Assembly (NCBI GenBank): GCA_002914805.1
Contig: JXTB01000067.1
Span: forward strand, 741,293 to 805,292
Direction of reading: 5' to 3'
DNA length: 64,000 nucleotides
Origin: Parasponia andersonii
Lineage: Eukaryota > Streptophyta > Magnoliopsida > Rosales > Cannabaceae
This document shows positions 13,161 to 24,001 of the stretch, in pieces. Made by a program: the position numbers and the translations under genes. The notes beneath the pieces were generated by a model, which had not been told where the DNA came from, ran no database searches, and was given only the letters and a program-made list of their open reading frames with translations. Position 1 is the first letter of the stretch. Every line of letters starts with the position of its first letter.

Positions 13161-15040
13161 ATGACTACGACAGATGCTGAGGCTGATCCATCGGTTGTAG
13201 CAGGTGAGATCTCTATCTTTGATATCCTCGCAAATACATTAATAGATTCAGGAGCTACACATTCATTTGCATCACCAACATATGTGAAAAAATTGGGTAG
13301 ATCACCTGAAACTTTGAAAGTAAGATACTATGTAACTATTCTATATGGGAAAGTACTATATTCTGGTCAAGTTTTGAGAGCGTGTCCAATACAGATAGAT
13401 GGTAGAGAGTTGTGGGTAGACTTAATAATATTGGATATGCAAGATTTTGACGTGATTTTGGGTATGGATTGGCTATCTAAGTACCATGCTAGCATTGATT
13501 GTAAGGGTAAGAGAGTAGTATTTCAGCCACCTAGTGAAGAGAATTTACTTTCCTTAGGTCTTCTAATAAGAAAATGGTGCCAATTATTTTAATGATAAAA
13601 GGAAGCAAGTTATTTGAGAAAGGATGTACTAGTTATTTGGCGAATGTAATGGATACTAGAGAGGAACTTAAGATAAAGCCAAAGGAAATACCAGTGGTTA
13701 ATGAACTTTTATAGGTATTCCCAGAAGATCTACCAGGATTACCACCTGATAGAGAGATAGAGTTTGTTATTGACTTACTACCTAGTACAACCCCTATTTC
13801 TAAAGTACCATATCGAATGGCTCCAGCAGAGCTAAAGGAATTAAAGTTACAATTGCAGGAGCTTTTGGACAAGGGTTTTATACGCCCAAGCTTTTCACCA
13901 TGGGGTGCTCCAGTGTTGTTTGTAAAGAAGAAAAATGGAACTATAAGACTTTGTATTGATTATAGAGAGTTAAATAAGGTCACAATCAAGATTAAGTATC
14001 CTTTCCCTAGGATTGATGATTTATTTGATCAGTTACAAGGAGCTTCAGTCTTTTCTAAGATTGATTTAAGATCTGGATACCATCAGTTAAAGATTAAGGA
14101 AGAAGATATCTCTAAGACACCTTTTAGAATGAGATACGGGCACTATGAGTTCTTAGTGATACCCTTTGGTTTAACTAATGCCCCAGCTACTTTTATGAAC
14201 ATGATGAACAGAGTATTCAAGGATTTCTAGGATAGTTTTGTTATAGTATTCATTGATGATACTTTGATATATTTGCACTCAAGGGAGGAGCACATGGAGC
14301 ATTTGAGAATAGTTTTGAGGATCTTGAAAGAAAAGCAGTTGTATGCAAAGTTCAAGAAGTGTGAGTTTTGGTTGGAGAAAGTTATCTTCCTTGTTCATGT
14401 AGTGTCTGGAAATGGTATTTCTGTGGACCCAGCAAAGGTTAAAGCTGTAAGTAATTAGTCAAGAACTACAAATGTTTCAGAGATTCGTAGTTTCTTGGGA
14501 TTAGCTGGTTACAATAGAAGGTTTGTAGAAGGATTTTCTAAGTTGGCCTCTCTATTGACTTAGTTGACTAGAAAGAATATGAAGTTTCATTGGAATGATG
14601 ATTGTGAAAAGAGTTTTCAAGAGTTAAAACATCATTTGGTCACAGCTCCTATACTTTCTATACCCACTGAATCTGGGAGATTTGTTGTTTACAGTGATGC
14701 TTCAAAGAATGGTCTAGGCTGTGTACTGATGCAAAATGGTAAGGTTATTGCCTATGCTTCTAGGCAACTAAAAGAATATGAAAAGACATATCATACTCAT
14801 GATTTGGAGCTAGCACCAGTAGTTTTTGCACTGAAGATTTGGAGACATTATTTTTATGGAGAAAGATGTCAAATTTACACAGACCATAAAAGTCTCAAGT
14901 ATTTCTTTACCCAAAAGGAACTGAATATGAGACAGAGAAGATAGCTTGAACTGATAAAAGACTATGATTGTGAAATTAACTATCATCTAGGAAAAACTAA
15001 TATAGTTGCTGATGCTCTAAGTAGAAAGTCATTAGCTGCT
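13161..15040 (+). pseudogene. Protease, reverse transcriptase and RNase H of element A (broken)
   Basis: Protease: the aspartic-protease signature LIDSGATHSF is at about 13237-13266, followed by VILGMDWLSKYHASIDC. A frameshift near 13560-13600 leads into [22 protein letters not shown], then [23 protein letters not shown] and the catalytic box FIDD at 14249-14260 (one residue after it is Thr where Ile is usual). RNase H has [24 protein letters not shown] and [10 protein letters not shown], ending near DALSRK at 15010. In-frame stops are at 14228, 14456, 14561 and 14942. The family role is copying element RNA into DNA and removing the RNA strand. The breaks make this copy inactive. Confidence 0.92.
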
Positions 15041-16582
15041 ATGTCACTTAAGTATGTTGATCGAAAGCATCTTTTGATAGATTTGTATCGATTGGAATTA
15101 GAGATTGTGCCTACAGGTTTAATGGAGAGATTAGCAGCTCTTACGTTGCAACCTACAATTTTAGAGAGAATCAAGCAAGACCAGAATACGGATCCCTATC
15201 TAACAGGTTTAAAGACTAAGATAGAATCCGGAAAGGAGGTAGCCTTCCAGATTTCTAGTGATGGTGTAATCAAATAGAGAAATAGACTCTGTGTGCCAGA
15301 CGGAATAATTAGAAAGGAGATATTAACAGAAGCTCACACTACTCCCTACTCTGTGTATCCTGGTATTATAAAGATGTATAGGGATTTGAAAATGCATTAC
15401 TGGTGGCCAAGTATGAAGAAGGATGTGATCGAGTTTGTAGAACAATGTCTCACATGTCAGTAAGTTAAAGCTAAACATCAAAGACCTACCGGTACATTAA
15501 AGCCCATACATGTGCCACAATGGAAATGGGAAGAGATTGCTATGGATTTGGTGGTTGGACTTCCTAAGACATATAAAAGCCATGATGCTATTTGGGTTAT
15601 TATGGATAGATATACTAAGTCAGCCCATTTCCTACCGATTAAAATGACTTATAGTTTGGATCAGTTGGCTCAGTTGTATGTTCAAGAAATCATTATACTA
15701 CATGGTGTTCCAAAGGTTATTATTTCTGACCGAGATGCTAGATTCACTTCAAAATTCTGGAAGAGGGTTCAGGAGGCTATGGATACAAAATAGGCTTTCA
15801 GTACAGCTTTTCATCCTCAAACAGATGGACAATCAGAGAGAACCATATAGACTCTTGAGGATATGCTTAGTGCTTGTGTGTTAGATTTTTATGGATCTTA
15901 GAGCAAGTACTTGCCGTTGATAGAATTTGCCTACAACAATAGTTATCAAGCTTCAATTGAAATACCTCCGTATGAAGCCTTTTATGGAAGAAAATGTAGA
16001 TCTCCAATTCACTGGGATGAGATGGGAGAAAGGAAATTTCTTGGTCCAGAATTGGTAAGAGAAACAGCTGAAGCAGTAGAAAAGATTCATAAACGGTTAT
16101 TAGCTGTTCAGAACAGACAGAAGCATTATGCTGATCCTAAAAGCAGAGAGATCATATTTGATATTGGGGACAAAGTATTTTTGAAGGTTGCACCCATGAA
16201 AAGAATCATGAGATTTAGGAAGAAAAGGAAGCTTAGTCCTAGATATATAGGCCCATTTGAGATACTTGACAAAGTTGGAGATGTTGCCTATAGACTTGCT
16301 TTACCACCCTCACTATCAAACGTACATAATGTTTTTCACATCTCTATGTTAAGGAGATATATTCCAAACCCATCACATGTTTTGAGTTATGAGCTATTAG
16401 AGTTGAGCCAAGATGTAAGCTATGAAGAACAACCAGTGGAGATTTTAAACAGAAAAGAAAAGGAGCTTAGAAACAAGAAGATCTCTTTGGTCAAAGTACT
16501 ATGGAGGAACCATGAATTAGAAGAGGCCACATGAGAAAGAGAAGAAGAGATGAAAACTAATTATCCTCACTTATTTGGGTAA
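15041..16582 (+). pseudogene. Integrase with C-terminal chromodomain-like tail, element A (broken)
   Basis: The zinc-binding part includes HYWWPSMKKDV and CLTC, interrupted by a TAA at 15461. The catalytic core has IAMDLVVGLPKT, VIISDRDARFTSKFW and HPQTDGQSERT, giving the D, D and E positions. There are stops at 15275, 15791, 15848 and 15899. The C-terminal part has LSPRYIGPFEIL, then VFHISMLRRYIP and the Tekay-type chromodomain-like tail (SYEEQPVEIL, LVKVLWRNH, EEAT). A TGA at 16532 again sits at an expected Trp, and the original reading frame ends with TAA at 16580-16582. Chromodomain integrases direct insertion to heterochromatin; that is family knowledge, not shown here. Confidence 0.9.
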
Positions 16583-16607
16583 GCAAATTTCGAGGACGAA
16601 ATTTAAT

Positions 16608-16620
16608 AAGGAGGGAAGGA
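16608..16620 (+). other. Polypurine tract of element A
   Basis: aaggagggaagga immediately precedes the 3' LTR and follows the usual gypsy end motif aatttcgaggacgaaattt (about 16585-16605). It primes plus-strand DNA synthesis. Confidence 0.85.
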
Positions 16621-16621
16621 T

Positions 16622-19519
16622 TGTGATGCTCAAGATTCTCACATACATAATAAGCTAATAATAAACATGTTCATATTGTATAATAGACATATCAAGTGAC
16701 TAGAATAAACTTTACAGTAAATTTCTCATTCTTCATTATTAAATGCTTTCAATATGTGTTATTGTACTAATATTTGTTGAAGTGTTCCCATGCAGTGTAA
16801 AGGCTCAGTACCCTCAGAGAGAGAGAGCTAGGTGTGTAAGAAGAACAAAGAATATATATTCATGAATACAATAAAATGTACTCATGCATTAAAATCAAGT
16901 TTGATGATAACTAGGTAAAATAGTAGTTTTTCGGTAAAGTGCATTTTCACGTTTTTTGGAGCCAAATTCATTGTACATTTAACACATCATAGCTTTAATT
17001 CAATGTATAGGACTCACCTATAATATTTTATTTGTCGGCCCAGGTAAGCACGAGGTGGCAGTTATTGAACTGAACTATGTTTAATTACACTAAGCTAGCT
17101 TAGGTTCGGCTTAATCGCGTAATATTAATTTTGTGCGTTCTATTAATTAGGCATTGATACTATGTTTGCATTATTAATTGGAGTCAAATTGACTTATTTT
17201 TATGTTTAATGATTGGTTATGGTGCTAGGTTCCAACAGATTACAATGAGATTGGCCATACAGGATCATAAGTCAAAGTATGACTAAATTTCAGCTTTTAA
17301 GCTAGGTTTCACCATTTTAGTCTACACTTGAGTTTATAGGAATGACCAACAATGTGGTGAGTAAGCCAAGAGTGATCTAAAGCTGGACACATGGATAGTT
17401 AGAGTGTGAAATACCGAAAATACCCCTTACAATTTAAGTTATGCCTTTTCTTAGCAATTAAGTATTGATTTTTTACCAAATCTGGTCACTTCCTTCCTCT
17501 TTCTCTCCAGCCACGACTTGAACCACTCCAACCACTTTCTATACTTCTCTCAGCTCCCCTTAACCATTTCCAAGAGTTTGCAAGTGGTAGAACTCAATTT
17601 GGAGCTTAAGAAAGCAAGATAGGTCCGAACTAGTCAAGGTAATTCTACTAGTTCTTCTTCCTAGGTTTTGTTTTGTTATTTCAATTCTCCACTTGATACT
17701 ACTTAAGTAATGTTTCCTCTACGTTCTCTTGAGTCCTAAGATCAATTTCAAAGCCTTAGAAATCAGTTTTGTGGAAGTAGAAGGCAAGAGCTTCAACAAA
17801 AGTTTAAACTAGTCAAGGTGAGCTTTTTGTTGAATTTAGAATTAGTAATTTATTTCTATTGCTTTAGCTCTTGAATTAAAGCTTTTATTTGATAAATTAA
17901 GGTCTAAGGAAACCCTATATATGGTTCGAAACACAGAATTTAAGTAGAGTATCAAATTTACTCTTAAAGCCCCAAAGTTTGCTACTTGTGGATTCAAGTG
18001 TTTTCAAGTGTTTCCATTGTTAGAATAAGTTCCCCAAACTTGTAATCTGATTTTATAAAATTGAAATGTATATTTTGTTGATCCCAGGATGTAAATATAT
18101 TTGTTTTGTTGCTGTTTAAGAAAATAGAAAAGTGTAAAAGTGGTTTTATACTTTGTCTAAACGAAAGGAATTCAAATATACCTAGGTTGCTCTAAATGAT
18201 CCTCTTTGAATTGTATATGTGGGAATTGGCTTGTTGATTGTTATTACAAGTCTTAAACCATGATGTTAATCATGTGGGGATGTCCTAAAAATAGGAGAGG
18301 TACGGTCCATATATTTTTAGAACCAAATGGTACCATTTAGAAGCAAATGGACTAGTTTTTATTAAAGTAGATGACATTTTGGTTCATTTTGTGATTAGGG
18401 TTCCTTCTTGTGTAAAAGCTGTGATTCGATCTTGTACTTTTTTCTTTAAATATTTTACATTGTAGTGAAAATATTAGTAATAAAATTGGCATCAGGTCTT
18501 TCACACACCTTGCCACAGAGGATACTGACCCTTTCCACTATATTTTCTACCAGACATAAGGTAAGTGAAGATTTATTTTAACTGCATCATAAGAATAATA
18601 GTAGATACAAGATGTTTTCTTACATTCTTATGTGTATTATTTCAATTATATGTTATTTATATTATTTCTATAAAGTTTATGGAAACATAAGTATGGCATG
18701 ATCATTTAAGCATGATTTTCAAAGAAGTGAAGTTTTTTACACATTGGATTTAAAGTAGTACCATTGTACTAATTTTATGAGATATGTTTTAAGTGCAGTG
18801 TTTAGTCTGTCTGCGTTGGGTAGGTATGGTTTGCACAAGCATTCTTCCCGCGTAGGTGGGCACGGCTTACCGAATGTCGGGACGGAGCATTGTACTATGA
18901 GATTTATCAGGTACATTACTTAGTCGGTCTGCGTTAGGTAGGTATGGTTCACATTGGCCATGTGTTTCTTCCTGCATAGGTGGGCACGGCCTACCGACTG
19001 CCGCGACTTTGTAATGTACTCAAGGGCCCTATAAAGAAATTTTTTCTAAGAAAAGTGCATCAAAACAAAAAGTTATGAAAGAAAGAGTACAGGGGAAATT
19101 TCAATAAAGTTTATACATGAAACATGTTCACGAGCATGCATGAGCTTTACTTACTGAGCATTAGCCCATTTAGTTCCTGTGATATAGGTGATGATGGTTG
19201 GCTAGCACGCATTCTTATCGCTACGATCATACCGATGTAGACGAGCTTGACTTGTGGGCGGTGTTTTCTTTGTATTTTGTTATTCTATTATGTTGTAAAT
19301 ATTATTGCTGATAGTAAGATAAACTGATAAGGAGTTTTTAGTTGTATATTTTGTAAAGATACTTGCAAAAAATAATGCCACGTAGTTTCTTTTGTTTTAG
19401 AGCTCGGAAAGTTTAAATTTGGCCTACCTTTTTGTAAAACTAAAAATATAGTATATAAAAGAATAATACATCCTAGTTTAACCTACATAGTCGTATAGTT
19501 AAGCCAAGGGGGCGTAACA
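16622..19519 (+). repeat. 3' LTR of element A
   Basis: It starts tgtgatgctcaag and ends ggggcgtaaca. It is followed by the CTTAT duplication (19520-19524). The sub-repeat pair is present near 18776-19012. Confidence 0.92.
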
Positions 19520-21461
19520 CTTATTTCCAAAAAAACCATGGACATTTAAAAGTATTGGTTAAGGCAAAAGTAGTTCACTTTTTCAAAGGATTATTTGAAA
19601 TTAGATTGTACAAGACTATACTATTGTAAAGTTGAACCTTGGTAGGTATAAAATTTAGCTATGATACTGAATTTTCCTATATTTGATAGTGCTAGCTGGA
19701 AGATTCTTTAGACCAAGAAAATTTTTATAAACTTAAAGTTTTAAGTATCTTTTTAGATTTGAATGTGGTTGATATTTTTGATACTTGACTTATAAGCTGA
19801 AATGTATTTTCACATGTTTATATACTTGGAGTTAAACAAGGAATGTTTATGGAAAATTATGCAATAACTTGAGAAACAAGTTTGATTTCTTAGAAAATTT
19901 TTTGGTATGAATTAATTCAACATAAGTATAAATTTTTGAAAAAAAAAATGTACTTTGAATTTCTTGGATATATTGGAAATGTTTGAAAACTTTTAGGAAA
20001 GTTTTGGGATTTTAAGAAATTATGTTAACTCTGATTAAAAGAGAATTGACAAAGTCTATTGAGAGTAAAAATTTTGAATGAAGTTATTAATATTGAGTTG
20101 AGTAGGTGGCTCATTATTTGATTTGTGTTGAACTCACGCATCATTGTAATAGCATAAATGATGACATTTAAAAATTCGTTTATTCACGAGTCTATATAGA
20201 GAGTTGTTAAACTCTTCCTATTATATTTTCAAAATGAATACTTGGAGTTCAGATTTAGTTTTCCTATGGCAAAGGTGAAACCTTATTGTGAACTAGTGTA
20301 ATATTTTTTTATGACCATGATTTTTGTATTACACATTTTCGAAAATATCTTCAAATTATTTTTGACTTAAAAATGAAATGAGGTTTAATGGGAGACAGGC
20401 GTTACTGCGGAAACGGCCTATTCCATTGAAACCTTATTTCTGGAGCATTATGGTATTATTAATTATGTATATTGAATATCGAGTCATTTCTATATGACTC
20501 CCCCCTGAATCAAAGACTTATAAAGTCTTTGGAGGTGATTGATATTTTGGAATTATTATTATAATTCAGTATTTTGTAGAAGACTTATAGAGTCTTAGAT
20601 GTAAACATGGTATAAATTACTGTATGATATTATCATGAGTTAAAAAAATCACTTGGGAAATCTTTGGGATATATATATATATATACATACTTGCATTTTC
20701 TATGCTTAGATTATTATTTTTGCTATGAACTCCTCTGTTGGAGATTTCCATTCTGTCGTAATTCTAGTCTTGTCCTTAACTAGAGATGTTGGGCGTGGAA
20801 TGTTATTTTCTCACCAGTTATGAGAAACGGTAGATGTCTTATGTTGTCATATTCTTATTATAGTTTCCAGCCTTTGGACTTGTCTATCTTGTGTGGTATA
20901 ACACAAGAGTATTGATTTCCATTCAGAATCTTGTTAGAGTCTTTAAAATAAGTAATTGTTTAGGACCGGTTCTAGATACAGACAAATGGGATTATATCGG
21001 CATGATATTGATCTGGTATGATCAAGGGGATGGTATCGTATATATTCGACATTTGGTCTGCTACTCTAGTTCGATGCCTAACAATCTGTACTCAGGTTAT
21101 AAGAGTCTTGTATTATTAACTCTCGGTCTTGATTATCGTTACCACTCCTATTTTGTGTACTGATTTAAGGAAATTAATCTAATTTCCTTGTGTTTATGTC
21201 CATGTATCTATTGATGGGTCACCCTATGATTCCATATAATTTTGTATACCTCATGCCTTATGTGGCATCGAGAAGTCATCGGGATTCTAACACTCAATGG
21301 AGGGCGTATGTTTCATGCTCCTTGTATAACAAGTGTTTGATTCGATCCTCCTATACCCTATCTTCGATGGTTTACTATCCTCATAATCATATGTCCTTAT
21401 TATCTCTATCATACTCTATGTATTCGAATTTCAAGATGAAATTCCTTTAAGGAGGGGAGAA
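19520..21461 (+). other. Right internal remnant of element B
   Basis: This continues element B after the element A insertion. ORFs at 20891-21163 and 21190-21450 show no recognisable retroelement domain. The segment ends in the purine-rich tract before the 3' LTR. Confidence 0.65.
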
Positions 21462-24001
21462 AGTAAAATCTGATAAGATTTAAGGGTATTTTTAACTTTC
21501 TAGAGCCAATAGCATAATTGTAATTATTGATTTTTGGAATAAAATATTCAAAATATCTGAATATTATATTGAGGTGCTACGGTATCCCTTATTTGCATAA
21601 AAGGGCTCCAGAATTCTCGAATTCTCTCAAAGAAAGTCCTTGGGAATAGAGAAAAAAAGAGAAAAATACAGTCTATGTCCGAGCTCCGCCGTGCCGCCAC
21701 AGCTATCTATCTCGGTCGATGCGCTAGCCAACATCGAAGAGCTTCGAAGAGAATTCAATACCACCAGTCCCACCTTGTTTCAACGTTGGACAAAGTCGTA
21801 GCGGCCCCGCAAAGATTCCATCTCCGACAAGGTTTTCTAGCCACTGGAGCACTGTCTGACCTCCATTTTCGACACCTCTGGTAAGTGGAGTCTCGTCTCG
21901 CCGTCGGCAATCAACTCCAAGTAGTTGCTCGTCAAAATTCATCTCCAGTGAGTTTTTATCACTTTACTATTTTTACCAACTAAGTAAAAAATTGATATTT
22001 TCGTAAATTTTTTGTTAGATAATTATTTTACCCGAGATAAATATATGAGGTGAAAGATAGTTAAAAATCATGAATAATTACAGTTGATAAAAGTTAAAAT
22101 GATATCCAGAAATATGTTAATTTTCTAATTGAAATAAATGGTATCTTTCTAAGTTGGAACAAAAAGTGATATTTTTATAAAACTAAATAGTGTTGGATTA
22201 GAGTCTTACTATGCAGATCTGGGCCATGGGCTGAGATTAGAAAATTATTATTTTTCGAAATATAATTGCAAAAATGACATTTTTTTACAAAAAGTTAGTG
22301 AATTTGACTTCATTAAAAATATTTTTGAAAGTAATATTTTATTAAATAATTATGGTATTGATATTTTCTGAAATATTTCAGAAAAGTGATATTCTTGCAA
22401 ATAATCAGCAAAGATGATATTTTTCTAAATACTTTGGAAAATTGGACGTTTTTCGAATTAATTCCAAAAAGAGACATTTTTGTAATTCTAAGATTTTTGT
22501 GCGTAACTTATGCTAGGGACCTCAAAACTGAATTCTGATTTCAAATTTGACCTAAGTGAGGTTGAGACATGAATTTTGATATAAAATACCACGATGTTTT
22601 GTTATTGAACAAAAATTTGAATTTCGTGGCACAAATTGCATCATTTTACGTGCTACCGGCCAGTCCCAATGGGACCCATTTTTGACAAAATATATATCTA
22701 ACCTAAGGTTTTTGGGTGTTTTGAATTCAATTGTGACCTCTGTTTCTCTATTTGATGCTCTGGTGGAAAAGTCACTTTTTTAAGTGGACTTACCGGGATC
22801 CCTAAACTGTCGTTTGAAGACCCGAGTAACCAATGGGAGTTTCTTTGAGCGTCATTAGCTTGGTATTGCTACCATATCGAGGTAAGGGTTCGATTACCTG
22901 ATTTTAATATCTGTTTTGGATTTTATTTGCATAAAAATTTGTTTATGAAAAATCGTGATTTTACGATGGTTAAAGAAATTATTATTAATTGTTGGGTTAT
23001 ACTAGGATTGGACTGTGTGGATTATTATATACATTTTAACATACTAGTTTTGGGATAGAACAGCAGTGTGCTGCCCTTGTTATAGTAAATCCCAGATTAA
23101 TGTCAAGTTGAATTTTTAAAGCATGATTTAATTCATTGATGCATGGTTATTGTGAACGGTTACATATTGTACATACTATAGGATCATATACTTGAGTTCC
23201 ATTATTACAACATGGTAGTTTAGATCGCTGGCAAGTTGCTGCAGTGCTAGATGAAAGATCTAGGCCCATATGTAGGTTTTTTGCTGATACACCTACGGGT
23301 AGTGTCAAGATATTGGGTACCTCTGCTACAGAGGTATTACGGGGTCGTGATAGGAGGATAAGAGTTCACTCATATACTTAGTTGATTATGATATATACAA
23401 ACATATGTTTCTAGTTTTGGTTTTGAATATGTGATTATTTAGGATACCAGCTATTTTATATATCTAGTTTTTAAATAGATTTTCGAGAAGGTATTAACTA
23501 TGCAAGTTTGGTAAAATTGCATTCATTCAAAAAGGTAATTGAATTTCTACTGATTATGTGAATGCTCACCCCCCTACTTCTCCCACTTTTGGATGTTGTT
23601 TAATTGAGGTAGTTGTCTTGATGGATAGACAAGTTATGCAGCTTGTGTATACCGTTTTACTCCTAATCCTTGGTAGGTATTCGTACTCTGTTATCTTTCT
23701 TTCTTTGTTCAGTTATTTAGCCAAAATTAGTAAGTAGATGTATGAGGATGATTTTGTTGTTAAATTGAAAATTTGAAACAATAAATAATTTTATGTAATA
23801 CATTTTGGACATTGAACTAAATTTTTCAGTTAAACTTAACTTATCAAAGTTTATAATTTCTCAAAAAGTTTTAAAAGAAATAGCCGGAAATTTTCTTAAA
23901 ATTTGATGAGTATTTCTTTTATATGAAATTAAAATTAATAAGAGTTTTAATGATTATGGAATTATAATGATTTGAGGATCAAAACGAAATTATCTAATAT
24001 A
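21462..24001 (+). repeat. 3' LTR of element B (3' end truncated)
   Basis: It parallels 3623-7870 of the 5' LTR after removal of the solo LTR. Similarity stops at atctaatata; the last about 70 bases of the LTR (7871-7941) have no counterpart and unrelated sequence follows. It has an extra 101-bp block at 23077-23177. The ORF at 21675-21884 is LTR leader sequence, not a gene. Confidence 0.8.

Larger units (their letters stand above)
8998..19519 (+). mobile_element. Element A: Tekay/Del-type Ty3/gypsy retrotransposon, structurally complete
   Basis: A 10.5-kb element with LTRs of 2921 bp (8998-11918) and 2898 bp (16622-19519), flanked by perfect 5-bp target duplications CTTAT. The order is LTR, tRNA-iMet primer site, gag, zinc knuckle, protease, RT, RNase H, integrase, C-terminal chromodomain-like tail, polypurine tract, LTR. 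That order, RT before integrase plus the tail motif, defines a chromovirus of the Tekay/Del kind. Roughly 13 mismatches in the first 120 LTR bases compared by eye point to an insertion that is not recent. The coding region has at least a dozen stops and several frameshifts, so it is non-autonomous. It is nested in element B. Confidence 0.93.
3623..24001 (+). mobile_element. Element B: old LARD-like LTR retrotransposon, split by two later insertions
   Basis: The two LTRs begin with the same sequence (tgtaaaatctgataag at 3623; a TG-to-AG variant at 21462) and run in parallel for about 2.5 kb once the 1805-bp insertion in the left LTR is removed. A tRNA-iMet type primer site follows the left LTR. 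A purine-rich tract (aaggaggggagaaag) precedes the right LTR, just after a motif like the end of gypsy pol (aatttcaagatgaaatt). The remaining interior, 7942-8997 plus 19520-21461, is about 3.0 kb and has no gag, protease, RT or integrase that I can recognise. That fits a large retrotransposon derivative mobilised in trans, or an internally deleted gypsy element. The right LTR is cut short at about 24001, so the flanking duplication cannot be checked. Confidence 0.8.

Noticed and set aside
21675..21942. Overlapping ORFs on both strands in the element B 3' LTR
   Set aside because: They lie in the LTR leader, and the same sequence in the 5' LTR is not open. No domain is visible.
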